Shown here one piece after another: positions 31,977-39,781 of a stretch of 53,669 nucleotides of DNA. How positions within the stretch are numbered: the first letter of the stretch is position 1; each line of letters begins with the position of its first letter. Made by a program: the position numbers and the translations under genes. The notes below the pieces were generated by a model, which was not told where the DNA came from, searched no databases, and was given only the letters and a program-made list of their open reading frames with translations. Origin of the DNA: Pseudomonas sp. PB106 (GTDB lineage: Bacteria > Pseudomonadota > Gammaproteobacteria > Pseudomonadales > Pseudomonadaceae); assembly GCF_009764645.1 (NCBI RefSeq), contig NZ_RWIM01000193.1, positions 1-53,669 of the forward strand. Direction: 5' to 3'.

Positions 31977-32456
31977 ATGAAAGCGATTTTTCCTGCCGCC
32001 GGGGTTTTGTTGTGTTTGCTGATGATCGGGCACTCGCCTGCGGTCTACGCGGCCGCCGTGCAGGAAAAACCTGCCGCCACGAGTACTGCCAAGCAGCCAG
32101 CGACCAGCCAGAAAAAGGCGCCGGTGAAAAAAGCCCAAGCAAAAAAAGCCGCTCCGGTGAAGAAACGCGCACCGATTGCTTCCAAGTCAAAACCTGCCAG
32201 CGAAGTGGCGAAAACCAAATTGCCAGCGGCCAGACTCGATTTGAGTCTGCCCAAAGACATGGTTCAGGAACTCAAGCCCAAGGGCACCGTTGAACTGCCT
32301 AAACGCGAGCCGATCCTGCCGCAGTTTTTCGGTGAGAAGAACAGCGGCTTTCAACTCAACGGTCGCTTGCTCAGCAACGAAATGCAGTTGCAACTGCGCA
32401 ACGAAGAGCGTCGCGAAGTCGAAGGCGCGGCGCTGGATTTCGAATTCAAGCAGTAA
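31977..32456 (+). CDS. Exported Lys/Ala-rich protein of unknown function
   Basis: A 159-residue protein with a signal peptide (MKAIFPAAGVLLCLLMIGHS, cleavage near VYAAA). Residues 30-75 are a Lys/Ala/Pro-rich repeat (KKAPVKKAQAKKAAPVKKRA) like the histone-H1-type low-complexity tails that lead to the misnomer 'IF-2'. The C-terminal half is conserved-looking (LDLSLPKDMVQELKPKG, GEKNSGFQLNGRLLSNEM) and ends in an acidic beta-like stretch. It could bind anionic envelope polymers. ATG 31977 starts the signal peptide; longer in-frame starts do not. Confidence 0.7.
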   Translation: MKAIFPAAGVLLCLLMIGHSPAVYAAAVQEKPAATSTAKQPATSQKKAPVKKAQAKKAAPVKKRAPIASKSKPASEVAKTKLPAARLDLSLPKDMVQELKPKGTVELPKREPILPQFFGEKNSGFQLNGRLLSNEMQLQLRNEERREVEGAALDFEFKQ

Positions 32457-32517
32457 ATTCGACCGGTCTGTGACCCGCAGAGCAGACACTTTGTCGGAGA
32501 CTGGTCAGTCACATTCG

Positions 32518-32572
32518 GTAATCGCTAAAAACCCCGGTGTCGGCAATTTGAAACAGCCGTTTTAGCGGTTAC
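32518..32572. other. Inverted repeat GTAATCGCTAAAA with 29-base loop
   Basis: GTAATCGCTAAAA (32518-32530) and TTTTAGCGGTTAC (32560-32572) pair fully as RNA, with one G-U pair. It lies in the 166-base gap before the YkgJ gene. Without a T-run it may be a leader structure. Confidence 0.4.
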
Positions 32573-32622
32573 TCTGTTCCGCGTCTCTTTAACACATCGC
32601 CCGTCGCGAGGATTTTTCCGTC

Positions 32623-32877
32623 ATGAAATGCCGTGAAGGCTGTGGCGCTTGCTGCATTGCCCCATCCATCAGTTCGCCGATTCCCGGCATGCCCGATGGC
32701 AAACCAGCCGGCGAACGTTGCGTGCAGCTATCGGTCGAAAACCTGTGCAGCATTTTCGGCCGCCCGGAGCGCCCGGCGGTCTGCTCGGGTTTCACCGCTG
32801 ATGTCGAAACCTGCGGCAGCAGTTCGGAAGAAGCGATCAGGCTTATCGGCTGGTGGGAGCAAATGACGGCCGCGTGA
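32623..32877 (+). CDS. YkgJ-family cysteine-cluster protein
   Basis: An 84-residue protein with the CREGCGACCIAPSIS N-terminal Cys cluster and further Cys at RCVQL, NLCSIFG, AVCSGF and ETCGSS. This is the CxxCxxCC pattern of the YkgJ family, which probably binds zinc or an iron-sulphur cluster. Function unknown. Short but complete; the following START-domain gene begins 42 bases later. Confidence 0.88.
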   Translation: MKCREGCGACCIAPSISSPIPGMPDGKPAGERCVQLSVENLCSIFGRPERPAVCSGFTADVETCGSSSEEAIRLIGWWEQMTAA

Positions 32878-32918
32878 TGTGTCAAACGAACGGAACTTCA
32901 ACAATAAGGAATAAGACT

Positions 32919-33524
32919 ATGGGTTCGCTGCATCGTATCGCTGTGTTGTGTGGTTTGACCGCTGTTCTGGTCACCTCGGTTGCCCAGGCGGAAGACTGGA
33001 AAGTCGCCAAGAACGAGGACGGCATCAAAGTTTCCCTGAGCGAAGTACCGGGTTCGGACTACAAGTCCTATCAGGGCGTCGCGCTGATGAAGACCACCGT
33101 TGCCAAACTTCGCGCACTGCAGGAAGACGTGTCCGGTGCCTGCGCCTGGATTCACGAGTGCAAGACCCAGAAACTGCTCAAGCACGAAGGCGATCAGAGC
33201 TGGACCTACACCCAGTTCAACACGCCTTGGCCGGTGACCCCGCGTGATTCAGTGCTGAAAGTCACCACCGTCGAAGGCGCCGATGGCAGCCTGACCCGCA
33301 ACCTGGAAGGCTTGCCGACGTACATGCCGGAAGAAAAGGGCTTTGTCCGCGTGCAGCAGGTCAAAGGTTTCTGGAAGTTCGTACCCAAGGGCGATCAGGT
33401 TGAAGTGACCTACCAAGTGCACACCGAGCCAGGTGGCAGCGTGCCGGCGATGGTTGCCAACAAGTTCGTGGTCGACGCACCGTTCAACACCCTCAAAGCC
33501 TTGAAAGAACGCGCCGAGAAGTAA
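32919..33524 (+). CDS. Exported START-domain lipid-binding-like protein
   Basis: A 201-residue protein with a signal peptide (LCGLTAVLVTSVAQAED, cleavage after residue 24). The mature part reads as a START/SRPBCC helix-grip fold: WKVAKNEDGIKVSLSEVPGS, ISSUE-free core LRALQEDVSGACAWIHECK, YTQFNTPWPVTPRDSV and FWKFVPKGDQVEVTYQVHTEPGG (in parts). These domains bind lipids or other hydrophobic ligands; the ligand here is unknown. ATG 32919 has AAGGA nine bases upstream. Strong terminator after it. Confidence 0.85.
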   Translation: MGSLHRIAVLCGLTAVLVTSVAQAEDWKVAKNEDGIKVSLSEVPGSDYKSYQGVALMKTTVAKLRALQEDVSGACAWIHECKTQKLLKHEGDQSWTYTQFNTPWPVTPRDSVLKVTTVEGADGSLTRNLEGLPTYMPEEKGFVRVQQVKGFWKFVPKGDQVEVTYQVHTEPGGSVPAMVANKFVVDAPFNTLKALKERAEK

Positions 33525-33541
33525 TCAAACGCGCGCTTTGC

Positions 33542-33573
33542 AAAACGCCCCGACCGATACGGGGCGTTTTGTT
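33542..33573 (+). terminator. Terminator after the START-domain gene
   Basis: AAAACGCCCCG, loop ACCGATA and CGGGGCGTTTT form a perfect 11-bp stem followed by GTTTTG. Confidence 0.9.
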
Positions 33574-33831
33574 TTGTATCTATATTGTGTTTCCAGATAT
33601 GCGTTGAACGAAATTTTCACAAAGCGTTCAAGACAATTCGCCCGCGCTGTTTGCCGGCTGTCACCGCTCTAAATGAAAGTGTCTGGCAGCGCGGCAGTAA
33701 TCAATGGCAATGGCGTGGGTGATCGTGCAACATTTGCGCACCGCGCAAACCCCGGGGCCTGGAATGGCCAATAGAGGGCATGGCGCCGCTGTATTTTTGC
33801 AACTTCAACTTCCAATGGGTCCTAAAACGAC
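33574..33831 (+). promoter_or_regulatory. Leader region of the LTA-synthase-like gene
   Basis: No gene is seen here. It holds the inverted repeat TTTGCGC-ACC-GCGCAAA (33733-33749) about 85 bases before the start codon. The ribosome-binding site of the following gene is poor (CCTAAAACGAC). Confidence 0.35.
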
Positions 33832-35925
33832 ATGGCAAACCCGGACGCCCTGAATCAGCAGCGATCTTCTGCTCGCCTGCTGCAACCGACCGTCAAATCG
33901 CATCTGGCCTACACGTTGCTCTGTGCGCTGGTCATGATGGTGATGTTTTCCGTGCTGCGCCTCGCGCTGCTGGTCTACAACCGCGAGATGATCCTTGATA
34001 CCCCGGCTTCGACCTTTCTCGAAGCTTTCGCCAACGGCCTGCGTTTCGACCTGCGCCTGGTGGTCTATGTGTGCATTCCGCTGGTGCTGGCGCTGTTCAG
34101 TGCCCGCGCCATGGCCGCGCGCGGTTTCTTCCGTCTGTGGCTGACCATCGCCTCGAGCATCGCGCTGTTCCTCGGCCTGATGGAGATGGACTTCTATCGC
34201 GAGTTTCACCAGCGCCTCAACGGTCTGGTGTTCCAGTACGTGAAAGAAGACCCGAAAACCGTGATGAGCATGCTCTGGTACGGTTTCCCGGTGGTGCGTT
34301 ATCTGCTGGCGTGGGTCATCGGTACGGTGATTCTGACCCTGGCCTTCAAAGGTGCCGATCGCGCCACGCGCCCGCGCGGGCCGTTCAGTGGTGGCAATGT
34401 CGGTACTCGCCAGGTAGCGCCGTGGTATACCCGTCTGGCGGTATTCGTGGTGTGCCTGCTGATCTGCGTGGTTGCCGCTCGTGGCACCCTGCGTCAGGGC
34501 CCGCCAATGCGTTGGGGTGACGTCTACACCACCGAATCGAACTTTGCCAACCAGCTCGGCCTCAATGGCACGTTGTCGTTGATCGCGGCCGCCAAGGACC
34601 GCATGGGCGAAGACCGCGACAACATCTGGAAAGCCACACTGCCGCAAGAACAGGCGCAGAAAGTCGTGCGCGAGATGCTGGTCATGCCGGACGACAAGCT
34701 GGTCGATGGCGACATCGCCGCTGTGCGCCGTGACTACATGCCGCCAGCCGACAAGACGCTGCCGATCAAGAACGTCGTGGTGATCCTGATGGAAAGCATG
34801 GCCGGTCACTCGGTCGGTGCTCTGGGCGCGCCGGGCAACATCACGCCATACCTGGACAAACTGTCGAAGGAAGGCCTGCTGTTCGACCGCTTCTTCTCCA
34901 ACGGCACGCACACCCACCAGGGTATGTTCGCGACCATGGCCTGCTTCCCCAATCTGCCAGGTTTCGAATACCTGATGCAGACCCCGGAAGGCAGCCACAA
35001 GCTGTCCGGCCTGCCGCAATTGCTAAGCCACCGTGACTACGACGACGTCTATGTCTACAACGGTGACTTTGCCTGGGACAACCAGTCGGGTTTCTTCAGC
35101 AACCAGGGCATGACCAACTTCGTTGGCCGTAATGATTTCGTTGACCCGGTGTTCTCCGATCCGACCTGGGGCGTGTCCGACCAGGACATGTTCGACCGTG
35201 GTCTGATCGAATTGAAGAAACGCGAAAACGGCAAACCGTTCTATGCGCTGCTGCAAACCCTGTCCAACCACACGCCGTACGCCTTGCCGACGCCATTGCC
35301 GGTCGAGCGCGTCACCGATCGCGGCAGCCTCAACGAACATTTGACCGCCATGCGCTACTCCGACTGGGCCTTGGGTCAGTTCTTCGAGAAGGCGCGTAAA
35401 GAGCCGTACTTCAAGGAAACCCTGTTCGTCATCGTCGGTGACCACGGCTTCGGCAACGAGCGCCAGATCACCGAAATGGATCTTGGCCGCTTCAACGTGC
35501 CGATGCTGATGATCGCGCCGGGCATTCAGGAGAAGTTCGGTACTCGTGACCACACCGTGGGCACGCAGATCGACATCGTGCCGACCATCATGGGTCGCCT
35601 CGGTGGTGAAGTGCGTCATCAGTGCTGGGGCCGTGACCTGCTCAACCTGCCGGAAGGTGATACCGGTTTCGGTGTGATCAAGCCGTCGGGCAGCGAGCAG
35701 ACCACTGCCATCGTCACCGCTGACCAGATCCTGGTGCTGCCGAAAGACAAAGACATGTCGGCGAAAATCTATCAGTACCAACTGGGCGCCAACCCAAGTG
35801 CCGAGGTTATTCCGAATGCACCGCGCACCGCCGAGTTGAAACAGAAACTCGAAGCGTTCCTGCAAACGGCGACCAAGAGTCTGATGGACAACACCGCCGG
35901 TGTGGTTAACGGCAAGCCGGACTAA
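33832..35925 (+). CDS. LTA synthase-family phosphoglycerol/phosphoethanolamine-type transferase
   Basis: A 697-residue inner-membrane enzyme with about five N-terminal hydrophobic helices and a large periplasmic alkaline-phosphatase-fold (sulfatase) domain. NVVVILMESMAGHSVGALG gives the metal-binding Glu, FFSNGTHTHQG the catalytic Thr and IVGDHGFGN the later Asp/His ligands. In Gram-negatives such proteins transfer phosphoglycerol (for example to periplasmic glucans, as OpgB does) or similar groups. The exact acceptor is unknown. It stands alone between two terminators. Confidence 0.88.
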   Translation: MANPDALNQQRSSARLLQPTVKSHLAYTLLCALVMMVMFSVLRLALLVYNREMILDTPASTFLEAFANGLRFDLRLVVYVCIPLVLALFSARAMAARGFFRLWLTIASSIALFLGLMEMDFYREFHQRLNGLVFQYVKEDPKTVMSMLWYGFPVVRYLLAWVIGTVILTLAFKGADRATRPRGPFSGGNVGTRQVAPWYTRLAVFVVCLLICVVAARGTLRQGPPMRWGDVYTTESNFANQLGLNGTLSLIAAAKDRMGEDRDNIWKATLPQEQAQKVVREMLVMPDDKLVDGDIAAVRRDYMPPADKTLPIKNVVVILMESMAGHSVGALGAPGNITPYLDKLSKEGLLFDRFFSNGTHTHQGMFATMACFPNLPGFEYLMQTPEGSHKLSGLPQLLSHRDYDDVYVYNGDFAWDNQSGFFSNQGMTNFVGRNDFVDPVFSDPTWGVSDQDMFDRGLIELKKRENGKPFYALLQTLSNHTPYALPTPLPVERVTDRGSLNEHLTAMRYSDWALGQFFEKARKEPYFKETLFVIVGDHGFGNERQITEMDLGRFNVPMLMIAPGIQEKFGTRDHTVGTQIDIVPTIMGRLGGEVRHQCWGRDLLNLPEGDTGFGVIKPSGSEQTTAIVTADQILVLPKDKDMSAKIYQYQLGANPSAEVIPNAPRTAELKQKLEAFLQTATKSLMDNTAGVVNGKPD

Positions 35926-35953
35926 CGCGCTGTGAAGTGAAAGTTCGCGCAAT

Positions 35954-35987
35954 AAAAAAGAGGCCCTGAAAAGGGCCTCTTTTTTTT
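35954..35987. terminator. Bidirectional terminator
   Basis: AAAAAAGAGGCCCT, GAA and the facing AAGGGCCTCTTTTTTTT form a strong stem with A and T runs on both sides. It can end both the LTA-synthase-like gene and the minus-strand DUF3309 gene. Confidence 0.9.
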
Positions 35988-36000
35988 GCCGGTTAGATCG

Positions 36001-36153
36001 TTATATCCGGCCAAGTAGCAACAGCACCAGCAGCACGACCAACACCACACCGATGATGCCCGACGGGCCATAACCCCAACTTCTGGAGTGCGGGAAGACC
36101 GGCAGACCACCGATCAGCAACAGGATCAGGATAATGATAAGAATTGTGCCCAT
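36001..36153 (-). CDS. DUF3309-type small hydrophobic protein
   Basis: A 50-residue membrane peptide: MGTILIIILILLLIGGLPVF, then PHSRSWGYGPSGIIG and a second hydrophobic helix VVLVVLLVLLLLGRI. Two short helices around a Gly/Pro/Trp loop are typical of DUF3309. Function unknown; stress induction is common in related small proteins, but that is not visible here. AAGGAAAT is well spaced before the ATG. Confidence 0.85.
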   Translation of the reverse strand: MGTILIIILILLLIGGLPVFPHSRSWGYGPSGIIGVVLVVLLVLLLLGRI

Positions 36154-36314
36154 GTCGATTTCCTTGTTGAGAGAGTTCGAGAAGTCTTGGTGTTCAAGGG
36201 GCGACTGGAGACTAAGTAATTCCAGACGGCTTACAAATTCCGACTGCGGCGAGTGAAAGAAAATTCAATGTTTTTTTAATGTATTTGGATTAGTCGCTTA
36301 TTTCCTTTGACGCG
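36154..36314 (-). other. Leader of the DUF3309 gene and AT-rich gap
   Basis: No gene seen. The minus-strand leader includes the AAGGAAATCG ribosome-binding region. The plus-strand side (about 36240-36300) is unusually AT-rich for this genome. Confidence 0.4.
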
Positions 36315-36390
36315 AAAAGATCGCCGCCTCGTTTCACTCGACAGCCCCTACACAAATCCATGTAGGAGCTGCCGAAGGCTGCGATCTTTT
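36315..36390. repeat. REP-type palindrome with terminator features (GATCGCAGCC class)
   Basis: AAAAGATCGCCGCCTCGTTT...TAC pairs with TGTAGGAGCTGCCGAAGGCT ending GCGATCTTTT. The left copy has diverged in the middle, like the right copy at 30175. Confidence 0.8.
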
Positions 36391-36483
36391 GATCCTCCAT
36401 TCAGCAACTTGATGGAGCGTGGGCGCGCACGGAACCTTCGCTACACTCCGCGCATCTTCCCCGGAACAACAAGGCTCTCTGCT

Positions 36484-37299
36484 ATGCAAAATCGCATGAT
36501 GATCACTGGCGCGGGCTCAGGCCTGGGTCGCGAAATCGCGCTGCGCTGGGCGCGCGAAGGCTGGCAACTGGCGCTGTCCGACGTCAGTGAGCCCGGTCTG
36601 CAGGAAACCCTCAAAATGGTTCGTGAGGCTGGTGGCGATGGGTTCATCCAGCGTTGCGATGTGCGTGATTACAGCCAACTGACTGCGTTCGCTCAAGCCT
36701 GCGAAGAGAAGCTCGGTGGCATCGACATCATCGTCAACAACGCCGGTGTGGCGTCGGGCGGGTTCTTCAGCGAGCTGTCGCTGGAAGACTGGGACTGGCA
36801 GATCGCGATCAACCTGATGGGCGTGGTCAAGGGCTGCAAAGCGTTCTTGCCGCTGCTGGAGCAAAGCAAAGGCAAGATCATCAACATCGCCTCCATGGCG
36901 GCGTTGATGCAGGGCCCGGCCATGAGTAACTACAACGTCGCCAAGGCCGGTGTTGTCGCGCTCTCGGAAAGTCTGTTGATCGAACTGGCGCAGCAGGAAG
37001 TCGGTGTGCATGTGGTTTGCCCATCGTTCTTCCAGACCAACTTGCTCGACTCGTTCCGTGGCCCGACCCCGGCAATGAAAGCGGCGGTCGGCAAGTTGCT
37101 GGAAAGTTCGCCGATTACCGCCGCCGATATCGCGGACTACATCTATCAGCAAGTCGCCGCCGGCGAATTCATGATCCTGCCTCACGAACAGGGGCGTATG
37201 GCTTGGGCGATCAAGCAGAAAAACCCGCAGTTGCTCTACAACGAAATGACCTCGATGGCCGAGAAAATGCGCGCCAAGGCCAAACAAAACAACGGCTGA
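36484..37299 (+). CDS. SDR-family oxidoreductase
   Basis: A 271-residue classical short-chain dehydrogenase. TGAGSGLG binds the cofactor, IIVNNAGVASGG is the NNAG motif, IINIASMAALMQGPAMSNYNVAK holds the Ser and the Tyr-x3-Lys. The C-terminal part ends in a Lys-rich tail. Probably NAD(P)-dependent on a hydroxy or keto substrate that cannot be named. ATG 36484 follows AACAAGG; upstream in-frame sequence is REP DNA. Confidence 0.85.
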   Translation: MQNRMMITGAGSGLGREIALRWAREGWQLALSDVSEPGLQETLKMVREAGGDGFIQRCDVRDYSQLTAFAQACEEKLGGIDIIVNNAGVASGGFFSELSLEDWDWQIAINLMGVVKGCKAFLPLLEQSKGKIINIASMAALMQGPAMSNYNVAKAGVVALSESLLIELAQQEVGVHVVCPSFFQTNLLDSFRGPTPAMKAAVGKLLESSPITAADIADYIYQQVAAGEFMILPHEQGRMAWAIKQKNPQLLYNEMTSMAEKMRAKAKQNNG

Positions 37300-37362
37300 T
37301 CTTGTTCGTTGCGTGCGGCGTCGTTAGGGTGGCCGCAATGGTCACCCTGTCGAGACATCTGA

Positions 37363-37695
37363 ATGCTCAATTACCTGTGGTTCTTCCTCGCGGCATTGTT
37401 TGAAATCGCCGGTTGCTTTGCCTTCTTCATGTGGCTGCGCCAAGGCAAAAGTGCGTTGTGGGTGATTCCCGCGCTGCTCAGCCTGACGCTGTTTGCGCTG
37501 TTGCTGACCCGTGTCGAAGCCAACTACGCCGGACGTGCCTATGCCGCTTATGGCGGGATTTACATCGTCGCTTCGATTGGCTGGCTGATGGTGGTCGAGC
37601 GGGTTCGTCCATTGGGATCGGACTGGATCGGCGTGGCGTTGTGCGTGATCGGCGCCAGCGTGATTCTGTTCGGGCCACGGTTTTCCGCAGCCTGA
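37363..37695 (+). CDS. YnfA-family (UPF0060) membrane protein
   Basis: A 110-residue inner-membrane protein with four helices, matching YnfA: YLWFFLAALFEIAGCFAFFMWLRQGKS (in parts), RVEANYAGRAYAAYGGIYIVAS, then GSDWIGVALCVIGASVILFGPR. YnfA is SMR-like in size and has been linked to efflux. Substrate not established here. The start at 37363 follows a weak ribosome-binding region. Confidence 0.88.
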   Translation: MLNYLWFFLAALFEIAGCFAFFMWLRQGKSALWVIPALLSLTLFALLLTRVEANYAGRAYAAYGGIYIVASIGWLMVVERVRPLGSDWIGVALCVIGASVILFGPRFSAA

Positions 37696-37716
37696 GTGGT
37701 CACTCGTGGGAAACGT

Positions 37717-37831
37717 CTTACGGCCCGGTGTTATCGGGTCTGTAAGGCAAAACTGATTTGCTCGCCGCACATTGAACAGCGGCTGCAAGCCGCGCATCTT
37801 CAGGGTTTGCTAATCCTGAAGGACGAACCCC
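37717..37831 (+). promoter_or_regulatory. csrA-paralogue leader with SD-masking hairpin
   Basis: CTTCAGG (37798-37804), a ten-base loop and CCTGAAG (37815-37821) pair perfectly, and the 3' arm overlaps the Shine-Dalgarno GAAGGA (37818-37823). Nearer 5' lie GCGGCT-GCA-AGCCGC (about 37779-37793) and an imperfect CTTAC...GTAAG hairpin. The hairpins could limit translation initiation. Confidence 0.55.
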
Positions 37832-38017
37832 ATGCTAGTACTCAGCCGTGTTGTCGGTGAGTTGATTTCCATTGGCGACGACATTTCCCTGCGCGTTCTG
37901 TCAGTGAACGGTTCCAGCGTGCGCTTTGGCGTCGAGGCCCCACAAAAGGTCAATGTGCATCGCTCGGAAGTCTATGAGCGAATCAAGCGCAAGGAGGCCG
38001 TTGAAAAGATCCGCTGA
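37832..38017 (+). CDS. CsrA/Rsm-family RNA-binding regulator
   Basis: A 61-residue CsrA-family protein: MLVLSRVVGELISIGDDI, then VRFGVEAPQKVNVHRSEVYERI. The RNA-contacting L4 and R44 of the family are kept. It differs from the usual RsmA start (MLILTRRVGE) and has FGVEAPQKV, so it is one of the divergent Rsm paralogues of pseudomonads. It would bind ANGGA sites in mRNAs and repress translation. Its own leader carries a GGA in a hairpin, which suggests autoregulation. I give no symbol because rsmA/E/I/N naming needs comparison. Confidence 0.9.
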   Translation: MLVLSRVVGELISIGDDISLRVLSVNGSSVRFGVEAPQKVNVHRSEVYERIKRKEAVEKIR

Positions 38018-38023
38018 GGATTT

Positions 38024-38251
38024 TCAGTCGAACAGATGCTTGGGCACGTCGTGCTTGAGCATCAACTGGCATTGCTCGCTTTCCGGGTCGAAGACGATCA
38101 GGGCCTGGCCCTTGGTCAATGCCTGACGCACGCGCAGCACGCGGGTTTCCAGCGGCGTGTCATCGCCATTGTCGGTGCCGTCGCGGGTGACGAAATCCTC
38201 GATGAGGCGGGTGAGGGTGTCGACTTCAAGAGCGTCGTAAGGGATGAGCAT
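38024..38251 (-). CDS. YheU-family (UPF0270) protein
   Basis: A 75-residue protein: MLIPYDALEVDTLTRLIEDF, then GTDNGDDTPLETRVLRVRQALTKGQA and CQLMLKHDVP. This is the YheU/UPF0270 family, a compact helical protein of unknown function. Complete, convergent with the CsrA paralogue and ending six bases from it. Confidence 0.9.
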   Translation of the reverse strand: MLIPYDALEVDTLTRLIEDFVTRDGTDNGDDTPLETRVLRVRQALTKGQALIVFDPESEQCQLMLKHDVPKHLFD

Positions 38252-38333
38252 GGGGCACCTCGGTCAAATCAATGTCGGGATGCTACGGCGATTGCGATTG
38301 GCCTGCCAGTCTTGTGTTGATCGGGCTGGCCTC

Positions 38334-38423
38334 ATCGCTGGCAAGCCAGCTCCCACAGGATTTGAGGGTGTTCACAAATATGGGATTCACCGCGAAAACC
38401 GTGGGGGCTGGCTTGCCTGCGAT
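38334..38423. repeat. REP-type inverted pair with a diverged right copy
   Basis: ATCGCTGGCAAGCCAGCTCC faces GTGGGGGCTGGCTTGCCTGC, which has two changes from the class consensus. Confidence 0.85.
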
Positions 38424-38452
38424 GGGGCCAGTCCTGCCATGACAAATCCGGA

Positions 38453-39643
38453 TCAGCTATCCGAACGTTGCCCCACCAGGCTATCCACCGACGGCACCCG
38501 CGTATCGCTCTCCATCTGCGTGTCATGTTCAATCTGATGACTAAAGCGATCCAGTGAGGCATTCGCCGGCGCCGCGTCGCTGGCAAACACTGGCGGACTC
38601 AGGATGTAAGCCCCCAGCAAGCGACTGAGTGCCGCCAGACTGTCGATGTGCGTGCGCTCATAACCGTGGGTTGCGTCGCAGCCGAAGGCGAGCAGGGCGG
38701 TGCGGATGTCGTGGCCGGCGGTCACCGCCGAATGCGCGTCGCTGAAGTAGTAACGGAACATGTCTCGGCGCACCGGCAGTTCGTTTTCACTGGCCAGGCG
38801 CAGCAAGTGCCGCGACAAGTGATAGTCGTAAGGTCCCCCGGAATCCTGCATCGCCACACTCACAGCGTGTTCGCTGGAATGCTGCTCCGGTGCGACGGGC
38901 GCAATATCGATACCGACGAACTCGCTGACGTCCCACGGCAGTGCCGCCGCCGCGCCGCTGCCGGTTTCCTCGGTGATGGTGAACAGCGGATGGCAGTCGA
39001 TCATCAGTTCCTGACCGCTGTCGACGATGGCTTTGAGCGATGCGAGGAGTGCTGCAACGCCAGCCTTGTCATCCAGGTGACGGGCGCTGATGTGGCCGCT
39101 TTCGGTGAACTCCGGCAGGGGATCGAACGCCACCACGTCACCGACACTGATGCCCAGCGATTCGCAATCGGCCCTGGTCGTGCAATAGGCGTCCAGACGC
39201 AGTTCGACATGATCCCAACTGATCGGCATCTCATCCACTTGCGTATTGAACGCATGCCCCGACGCCATCAGCGGCAACACGCTGCCGCGAATCACACCGT
39301 TGTCGGTGAACAGGCTGACGCGGCTGCCCTCGGCGAAACGGCTCGACCAGCAACCGACCGGGGCGAGGGTCAGGCGACCGTTGTCTTTCACAGCGCGGAC
39401 GGCAGCACCGATGGTGTCCAAATGCGCGGAGACCGCACGATCAGGGCTGTTTTTCTTGCCTTTGAGCGTGGCGCGAATCGTGCCGCGCCGGGTCATTTCG
39501 AACGGGATGCCGAGTTCTTCCAGACGCTCGGCGACGTAGCGCACGATGGTGTCGGTAAACCCGGTGGGGCTGGGAATGGCGAGCATTTCCAGGAGGACTT
39601 TCTGCAGGTAGTTGAGATCCGGTTCGGGGATTTGCGTAGTCAT
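38453..39643 (-). CDS. NAGGN-system M42-family peptidase
   Basis: A 396-residue M42/M18-type metallopeptidase. Metal ligands appear at SAHLDTIGA, HLDDKAGVAALL and TEETGSGAAAA, with later Asp and His. It lies downstream of the two NAGGN synthesis genes on the same strand and matches the peptidase regularly found in that locus. I infer that it breaks down N-acetylglutaminylglutamine amide or a related dipeptide when osmotic stress ends; the role is not proven. ATG 39643 is chosen; the upstream in-frame stretch is repeat DNA. Confidence 0.9.
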   Translation of the reverse strand: MTTQIPEPDLNYLQKVLLEMLAIPSPTGFTDTIVRYVAERLEELGIPFEMTRRGTIRATLKGKKNSPDRAVSAHLDTIGAAVRAVKDNGRLTLAPVGCWSSRFAEGSRVSLFTDNGVIRGSVLPLMASGHAFNTQVDEMPISWDHVELRLDAYCTTRADCESLGISVGDVVAFDPLPEFTESGHISARHLDDKAGVAALLASLKAIVDSGQELMIDCHPLFTITEETGSGAAAALPWDVSEFVGIDIAPVAPEQHSSEHAVSVAMQDSGGPYDYHLSRHLLRLASENELPVRRDMFRYYFSDAHSAVTAGHDIRTALLAFGCDATHGYERTHIDSLAALSRLLGAYILSPPVFASDAAPANASLDRFSHQIEHDTQMESDTRVPSVDSLVGQRSDS

Positions 39644-39668
39644 GGAAACTCCTGATGGGTTGAGCACT

Positions 39669-39773
39669 GATCGTTCCCACGCTCTGCGTGGGAATGCAGC
39701 CCGGGACGCTCTGCGTCCCAAATGGACGCGGAGCGTCCGGTGAGGCGTTCCCACGCAGAGCGTGGGAACGATC
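39669..39773. repeat. Complex palindromic repeat (GATCGTTCCCACGC class)
   Basis: Same nested palindrome as at 19550, with GATCGTTCCCACGCTCTGCG at both ends and GGACGCTCTGCGTCC inside. It separates the peptidase gene from ngg. Confidence 0.85.
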
Positions 39774-39781
39774 AGGAAATG

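Noticed and set aside
31977..32456. Translation initiation factor IF-2 fragment
   Set aside because: Only the Lys/Ala-rich composition is similar; there is no GTPase domain and there is a signal peptide.
37779..37793. Terminator upstream of the CsrA paralogue
   Set aside because: GCGGCT-GCA-AGCCGC is a good stem but no T-run follows.
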